Shown piece after piece: positions 6,542-10,717 of a DNA stretch of 10,717 nucleotides (position 1 is its first letter; each line of letters begins with the position of its first letter). Made by a program: the position numbers and the translations under genes. The notes under the pieces were generated by a model. That model searched no databases. It was not told the DNA's origin and was given only the letters and a program-made list of their open reading frames with translations. This DNA comes from JBDTZF01 sp040005265 (GTDB lineage: Bacteria; Verrucomicrobiota; Verrucomicrobiia; Chthoniobacterales; UBA10450), in the NCBI GenBank assembly GCA_040005265.1, contig JBDTZF010000092.1, positions 1 through 10,717 of the forward strand, written 5' to 3'.

Positions 6542-7459
6542 ATGCCCGTCCTCATTGTTGGTTCCATCGCACTCGACACCGTTAAGACACCAGTTGAGGA
6601 GCATGCCGATTTGGTAGGCGGCTCGGCATCCTATGCGGCATTGAGCGCCAGCTTCTTTTCGCCGGTGAGGTTGGTAGGCATCGTCGGGAATGATTTCCCT
6701 GATTCGGAATTCGATTTTTGGAAGTCGCGCAAGATCGACATCGAAGGCGTCCAGCGCGCAAATGGAAGAACTTTCCGTTGGTCGGGCGAATATTCGTGGG
6801 ACCTGAACACACGCGAAACGCGCTCGGTGGCGTTGAATGTTTTCGAGACTTTCAAGCCGGCGCTGCCGGAAGCGTATCGCCAGACCGATTTCGTCTTGTT
6901 GGCCAACATCGCGCCCTCATTGCAATCGCATGTGCTCGATCAAATGGAGCGTCCGAGATTTATCGTGGCCGACACCATGGATCTCTGGATCGAAACGACC
7001 CGAAATGATTTGGACGCGCTGCTGCCGCGCGTCGACTTGCTGATCTTGAACGATAGCGAAGCGCGGGAAATGACCAAGGAAACGAGCCTGATCAAGGCCG
7101 GCCGTAAGATCCGCACGTTTGGACCGAAGTATGTCGCGATCAAGAAGGGCGAGCACGGCGCGCTACTGTTCGGTGAGGGCGATCAATTTTTCAGCTGCGG
7201 CGCGTACCCGCTCGAAGACATTCACGATCCAACTGGGGCAGGGGACACCTTCGCCGGCGGGATGGCCGGATACCTGGCCGGCGCGGTGAAGAACGTGCAG
7301 TTCAACGATCTGCGCAAAGCGATGATCTACGGCAGCGTACTGGCGAGCTTCTGTGTCGAATCATTTAGTCTGGAGCGGTTACGCAAGCTCTCAATGGATG
7401 AAATCGAAGGGCGCTACGAGGCGTTCAAAGCGATGAGTCAGTTTGAACTCCCGGCATGA
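6542..7459 (+). CDS. PfkB/ribokinase-family kinase, substrate unknown
   Basis: This encodes a 305-residue cytoplasmic kinase of the ribokinase superfamily that would phosphorylate a sugar, nucleoside or similar alcohol with ATP. The N-terminal VLIVGSIALDT (3-13) is the usual first strand. LVGGSASYAA (24-33) holds the Gly-Gly pair that closes over the substrate. NDSE (170-173) is the NxxE metal/phosphate motif. DPTGAGDTFAGG (229-240) is PfkB signature 2, with catalytic base D235. A central run (WSGEYSWDLNTRETRSVALN, 80-99) resembles, from memory, a conserved uncharacterised sugar kinase group of deep-branching bacteria rather than ribokinase or fructokinase proper. The position after thiE may hint at cofactor metabolism, but the pairing could be chance. 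No Shine-Dalgarno is seen; the ATG fits the family N-terminus. Confidence 0.88.
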   Translation: MPVLIVGSIALDTVKTPVEEHADLVGGSASYAALSASFFSPVRLVGIVGNDFPDSEFDFWKSRKIDIEGVQRANGRTFRWSGEYSWDLNTRETRSVALNVFETFKPALPEAYRQTDFVLLANIAPSLQSHVLDQMERPRFIVADTMDLWIETTRNDLDALLPRVDLLILNDSEAREMTKETSLIKAGRKIRTFGPKYVAIKKGEHGALLFGEGDQFFSCGAYPLEDIHDPTGAGDTFAGGMAGYLAGAVKNVQFNDLRKAMIYGSVLASFCVESFSLERLRKLSMDEIEGRYEAFKAMSQFELPA

Positions 7460-7485
7460 CCTGACGTGTGGGGTTGGGTTTCCTG

Positions 7486-7515
7486 TTGCTAAACAGACAG
7501 CAAATTTGCTACTCT
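7486..7515 (+). promoter_or_regulatory. Weak promoter candidate with palindrome upstream of the beta-helix gene
   Basis: TTGCTA (7486-7491) and TACTCT (7510-7515) lie 18 bp apart in the 151-bp gap after the kinase gene. Between them is a perfect palindrome GCAAATTTGC (7500-7509). CTGTT/AACAG (7483-7487 with 7492-7496) can also form a small hairpin. The -10 match is poor, and this is offered only as the most AT-rich, promoter-like spot in the gap. Confidence 0.22.
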
Positions 7516-7610
7516 AATGGCTCGCCCGAAGCATTGGCGCGGCCAAACAATTAGAACGATCCGACCGGCGCGGATCTGGCTGCGGAATGAGGGGGGCTGT
7601 GTCCGATGGA

Positions 7611-8711
7611 ATGAAGAGAATTGTTATTACACTCGCGGCATCTTTCGCGATCGCGGTTCTTCTTACGGCTGCGAGCCCGGGTTTTTCGAGCCTGATGCTT
7701 AATCTCGCGACGGGCAAGATCCTCGACTTCAAACCATGCGTAACGATTGTTCACCCGGACGGAAGCTCCACCTATTATCAGCTCGCGGTTAATACGAGCA
7801 GCGATCGCGGCGCAGCATTGATGAATGCGAATTCCGCCGCAGTTCCGGGCGATGTGATTCTTCTCGGCGCTGGGACCTTTACAATTACGAATATTGCACT
7901 CGCCGGCGGCGTGTCCCTTTCGGGACTCGGGATTGACGCCACCATTATCGAATCCAATTCCAACGCGAATGCCGGCATCATTACTCCGGGCTCGGGATCG
8001 TATCTCTCCGGCTTTACTGTCACCGCGCTCCGCAACGATGGCACGTTTCAATATCCGATCGGACAATCGGGCGGGACCGCGTTTGGTACCTGCACGATTT
8101 TCAATGTAAAGCTCGTGGGGGACACGGACTGTCTTTACAACCTGCCGGCAGGAAATACCTACAAGGTTTATAATTCCGAGTTTGACAGCAAATGGGACAC
8201 CGTCAGTTTCGGCGCCGGGCGCGCTGAGCTCTATAACTGCGTCCTTAGAGCAATTGGGCCAACTTCGGTTTCCGGCCCGCGCTCGGCTCGCGCGGTGGTC
8301 GCTGCAATTCACTCGCAAATTCTCGTGATGGGTGGCAGCTGTATCGCCGACGGCGGCACGAGCTTCAACATAGCTTTTCATCAGAATTTCGCGGACAACG
8401 ATTGTCTCATTGAGGCCCATAACGTCCGCGTCGAAGTCGGCACCACGCAGGGCACCGTTCCTGGGTACGATGCTTATAAGACCTCAAGCGGTACGCTGCG
8501 GCTGGATAACGTGGTCCGGGCCGACGGATCGCCTCTCGTTCTGGATGCGACGGTCGGTTCCATCGAAGATCATACAGTGCGCGATTATGCGGCGGTGCCC
8601 AGCACGCCCAGTTCACCATGTAATCCGCCCATGATCGCCCGCGGCGCGAGATATTTTTATATCTGCACCGGAACAAATACCTGGAAACGTGTCGCGATTT
8701 CAGCCTGGTAA
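7611..8711 (+). CDS. Secreted right-handed parallel beta-helix (pectin-lyase-fold) protein
   Basis: This encodes a predicted exported protein of 366 residues. Residues 1-24 (MKRIVITLAASFAIAVLLTA and on) form a clear signal peptide. The ATG at 7611 is preferred over an in-frame ATG at 7587, which would put eight mostly polar residues in front. From about residue 70 come repeated short strands rich in Gly, Asn, Ser and Val (GDVILLGAGTFTITNIALAGG, in part; VSLSGLGIDATIIESNSNAN), the pattern of pectate-lyase-like beta-helices. No catalytic Asp/Arg/Lys set is recognisable, so enzyme activity is not claimed. The last 19 residues, YFYICTGTNTWKRVAISAW, resemble a short C-terminal module found on other structural or surface proteins. 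The gene stands alone between the kinase gene and the convergent TPR membrane protein. The substrate or ligand is unknown. Confidence 0.75.
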   Translation: MKRIVITLAASFAIAVLLTAASPGFSSLMLNLATGKILDFKPCVTIVHPDGSSTYYQLAVNTSSDRGAALMNANSAAVPGDVILLGAGTFTITNIALAGGVSLSGLGIDATIIESNSNANAGIITPGSGSYLSGFTVTALRNDGTFQYPIGQSGGTAFGTCTIFNVKLVGDTDCLYNLPAGNTYKVYNSEFDSKWDTVSFGAGRAELYNCVLRAIGPTSVSGPRSARAVVAAIHSQILVMGGSCIADGGTSFNIAFHQNFADNDCLIEAHNVRVEVGTTQGTVPGYDAYKTSSGTLRLDNVVRADGSPLVLDATVGSIEDHTVRDYAAVPSTPSSPCNPPMIARGARYFYICTGTNTWKRVAISAW

Positions 8712-8716
8712 TCGAA

Positions 8717-10483
8717 TCATTCCGATCCTTCCACGCCAAGCATCTCCAGCTCGCGTCTTGCCTCGCTGTAATCCGGATTGATTCGCAATGCTTCAGTCAG
8801 CTGTGCTCTGGCCTCATCCCGCCGGCCGAGGTGAAGCAGCGCTTCCGCTAGATTGAAATGCGCTTCGGCGTAATCGGCCTTTAGCGCAACGGCCTTTTGA
8901 TAATGCGGAATCGCTTTTTCAAAATTGCCTTTTTCGCGATAGGCAAAGCCGAGATTGTTATGCGCTTCCGCCAAATCGGGTTTCAATTCGAGGGCTTTAA
9001 CATAATAAGCAATCGCTTCGTCGAGCTCGCCGCGGCGCAGAAACACGTTGCCGAGATTGTTGTGAGCTGAAGCGTAATCGGGTTTGACCTCTAGGGCTTT
9101 TCGGTAATGCGATACGGCATCGTCGGTCTGGCCCTTTTGCACAAGAACGTTGCCAAGATTATTCTGGGCTTCGGCGTTGTCGGGCTTAATGGTAAGTGAC
9201 TTTTCGAAGTGAATCATAGCGTCGTTCAATTGCCTTTTCCGGAGAAATTCGGCTCCGAGATTGTTATGTGCCAGCCAAGAATCAGGATTTTTCGCGAGTG
9301 TGTCGACCCAGAGCGTTTCAATATTGCGGTAAATCTTCGTCTGGCGCCAAGTTAAACCACCAAGGAGGAAAAATAGGAGCGCCGCAGATGCGATTTCGAG
9401 ATGCCATCCTCCCCGGTACTTCGACGCCACCTTCGAAAATGCTGCCGCAACCAACGCAATCAAGCCGATGCTGGCGAGGTACTGATAATGATCGGCCACG
9501 AACGAATAACGGAATGTGTAGAGCATGACAAAACCAAGAAGCGGACTGAGCGTCGCGATAAAGAATGCCACGGCCACTTCGGGGCCGCGGCCAACAATTC
9601 GGCGGGCAAAGAAAATCGCGGCAAATAGTCCGATGAGACCAACCAACCATCCGTAGGAGAGCGGATTGGTGGGATCGATGTCCCAGCGCGGGTAACTAAA
9701 CGTCAGCTTCGAAGGCCAAAACAACTTGCCGGCATAAAACCAAACTGCGTGGCTGGCGATTGATAATCGCTCTTGCAATCCGATTGCAAACTCTGCCCCC
9801 TGGGTCCTTTGATGGTATCGTTCCCACCACGTCACGAGCCAACCCATTAGCAGTCCCATCAAAACGAACGGACTAATCTGGATCAATCGCAGCCGATCGA
9901 TCGATTTCTTCTGCAACCATACAATCAAGACCAACGCGGCCGGTAAGGTGCATGCGGTCGCTTTGCTGAATAACGCCAATCCATAAAAGACCAGAGCCAG
10001 GGTGTACGAACGCCAGCGGTGCCTTGTTTGTTGACCGAGAAAAGCGACCCAGGCGAGCAATGTCAGCAAAAAGAAAAAGCCCATTAACAGGTTTTTGCGC
10101 TCGGTGATCCACGCCACCGATTCCACTTGCACCGGATGGACGGCGAAAACCCCAGCCGCCAGCCAGGCCCCAGGAACCTTCAGCCGCGCAAGTAATCGCC
10201 AAAGCAAAAGAGCGTTTGCGATATGCAGAAGGAGGTTTGTTAGGTGATAGCCGAAAGGCCGGAGGCCGAATAGCGCGCGCTCGACTCTGAAGCTCGTATA
10301 AGTGAGCGGGAAATATTGAGAGGGCGAATCGAGCGAAAACCAAATGCGGCGCAACCCGTCGGGTGCGGTCAGCAAAGGATTGTTCGTCACGTAGCGATCG
10401 TCATCCCAGATGAATCCGGCGTTCAACGCCGGAAAATAGGCTGCCATTGTTATTGCGATGATCAGGCAAATCTGCAAAACCAT
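8717..10483 (-). CDS. TMTC-like multi-spanning GT-C glycosyltransferase with five C-terminal TPRs
   Basis: This encodes 588 residues in two parts. Residues 1-~385 hold roughly nine to eleven hydrophobic segments. The first extracytoplasmic loop carries FIWDDDRYVTNNPLL (24-38), the acidic motif typical of GT-C enzymes using lipid-linked sugars. HPVQVESVAWITERKNLL (116-133) and VADHYQYLASIGL (329-341) closely parallel conserved blocks of eukaryotic TMTC O-mannosyltransferases. Residues ~402-575 are five 34-residue TPRs (e.g. AEAHNNLGFAYREKGNFEKA), probably binding acceptor protein. Inference: protein O-glycosylation or surface glycan work at the inner membrane; donor and acceptor are unknown. 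The reading frame is open upstream into the tRNA, but only the ATG at 10483 (or one at 10447) gives a sensible membrane N-terminus; neither has a good Shine-Dalgarno. The stop is 5 bp from the convergent beta-helix gene. Confidence 0.85.
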   Translation of the reverse strand: MVLQICLIIAITMAAYFPALNAGFIWDDDRYVTNNPLLTAPDGLRRIWFSLDSPSQYFPLTYTSFRVERALFGLRPFGYHLTNLLLHIANALLLWRLLARLKVPGAWLAAGVFAVHPVQVESVAWITERKNLLMGFFFLLTLLAWVAFLGQQTRHRWRSYTLALVFYGLALFSKATACTLPAALVLIVWLQKKSIDRLRLIQISPFVLMGLLMGWLVTWWERYHQRTQGAEFAIGLQERLSIASHAVWFYAGKLFWPSKLTFSYPRWDIDPTNPLSYGWLVGLIGLFAAIFFARRIVGRGPEVAVAFFIATLSPLLGFVMLYTFRYSFVADHYQYLASIGLIALVAAAFSKVASKYRGGWHLEIASAALLFFLLGGLTWRQTKIYRNIETLWVDTLAKNPDSWLAHNNLGAEFLRKRQLNDAMIHFEKSLTIKPDNAEAQNNLGNVLVQKGQTDDAVSHYRKALEVKPDYASAHNNLGNVFLRRGELDEAIAYYVKALELKPDLAEAHNNLGFAYREKGNFEKAIPHYQKAVALKADYAEAHFNLAEALLHLGRRDEARAQLTEALRINPDYSEARRELEMLGVEGSE

Positions 10484-10608
10484 CCGCGTTCGGCTGCCCG
10501 CAGTTTGTTCGCCTTGGAAAGTCACTGATTGAATCTCGGTCCTGCAGGTTGAACTCTGCCCAAATCGGTGCGTGATGCGAACGTTCTTTTTATTCTTGGC
10601 GTTCGACT

Positions 10609-10644
10609 CGACGCAATGGCAATCGGGTGATTGCCTCCGCGTCG
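10609..10644 (-). other. Two-part stem-loop between tRNA-Arg and the TPR glycosyltransferase gene
   Basis: On the minus strand an outer stem CGACGC/GCGTCG encloses an internal loop GGA/ATT, an inner stem GGCAAT/ATTGCC and a hexaloop CACCCG: 12 perfect pairs in 36 nt. It begins 19 nt after the tRNA 3' end. No U-tract follows, so it is not a standard intrinsic terminator. The rest of the 180-bp gap (10484-10663) contains no gene that I can see. Confidence 0.55.
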
Positions 10645-10663
10645 CTAGCGAATTAGGAAAGAG

Positions 10664-10717
10664 CGCGCCCGAGAGGATTCGAACCACTAACCTTCTGATC
10701 CGTAGTCAGATGCTCTA
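10664..10717 (-). tRNA. tRNA-Arg(ACG), 3' part (5' end beyond the window)
   Basis: Visible on the minus strand are: the 3' side of the D stem (GAGC), anticodon stem TCTGA/TCAGA around loop CTACGGA with anticodon ACG (10703-10701), variable loop AGGTT, T arm AGTGG-TTCGAAT-CCTCT with one T-T mismatch, acceptor strand CGGGCGC and discriminator G at 10664. CCA is not encoded (CTC follows). The ACG anticodon would be edited to ICG by TadA and read CGU, CGC and CGA. About 23 nt of the 5' half are outside the window. Confidence 0.93.

Noticed and set aside
5875..6579. Minus-strand open frame of 234 codons across thiE
   Set aside because: It lies opposite a fully motif-supported thiE, and its start region reads NDEFRMSN, a typical translation of intergenic repeat sequence.
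7517..7702. Small plus-strand frame of 61 codons upstream of the beta-helix gene
   Set aside because: It has no ribosome-binding site and no domain, and most of it overlaps the beta-helix gene's signal-peptide region in another frame.
7551..8420. Minus-strand open frame of 289 codons inside the beta-helix gene
   Set aside because: It is antisense to a gene with a clear signal peptide and beta-helix pattern. Its translation is rich in Arg, Ala and Asn with no domain, as expected for a shadow frame in GC-rich DNA.
8709..8719. Bidirectional terminator between the convergent beta-helix and TPR genes
   Set aside because: Only 5 bp separate the stop codons, and no stem-loop with a T-run is visible there.
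9873..10343. Minus-strand frame of 156 codons within the TPR glycosyltransferase
   Set aside because: It is another frame of a gene with clear membrane segments and motifs; it has no domain of its own.
10484..10687. N-terminal extension of the TPR glycosyltransferase back to 10687
   Set aside because: The extension begins inside the T arm of tRNA-Arg and is polar and non-conserved in character. The open frame there is chance read-through of the tRNA end.

Overview
The window looks like chromosomal DNA from a Gram-negative bacterium, most likely a soil Verrucomicrobiota (Spartobacteria/Chthoniobacterales-like). This placement is inference. It rests on an outer-membrane PagL-type barrel, several small dispersed palindromic repeats, a large secreted YD-repeat protein, a beta-helix protein, and housekeeping proteins with the character of that group. 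No 16S or other decisive marker is present. Most genes lack a clear Shine-Dalgarno; accB and the RluA-like gene are the exceptions.

Left part (1-3815), all on the minus strand: the N-terminal 445 codons of a secreted Rhs/YD-repeat protein running off the left edge, possibly with a frameshift near its truncated end; a Nudix-family hydrolase; a 135-bp element bounded by imperfect 31-bp inverted repeats; a PagL-like outer-membrane lipid A deacylase; and an RluA-family pseudouridine synthase. The synthase carries one palindromic repeat inside its reading frame and ends inside another repeat, which supplies its last codons and stop.

Central part (3816-7459), all on the plus strand: accB and accC, which encode the biotin carrier and biotin carboxylase of acetyl-CoA carboxylase, then thiE (thiamine phosphate synthase) and a PfkB-type kinase of unknown substrate. 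They are closely spaced and may be one transcript. A second copy of the twin-hairpin repeat sits between accC and thiE.

Right part (7460-10717): a secreted parallel beta-helix protein on the plus strand converges, with a 5-bp gap, on a minus-strand gene for a multi-spanning membrane protein with five C-terminal TPRs. That protein closely resembles eukaryotic TMTC-type GT-C mannosyltransferases in architecture and motifs. Upstream of it on the same strand lie a strong two-part hairpin and a truncated tRNA-Arg(ACG) at the window edge.

I see no CRISPR array, transposase, phage module, toxin-antitoxin pair or recognised defence system. The most unusual feature is the set of small structured repeats embedded in and between housekeeping genes, above all the twin-hairpin repeat whose two loops are complementary to each other.
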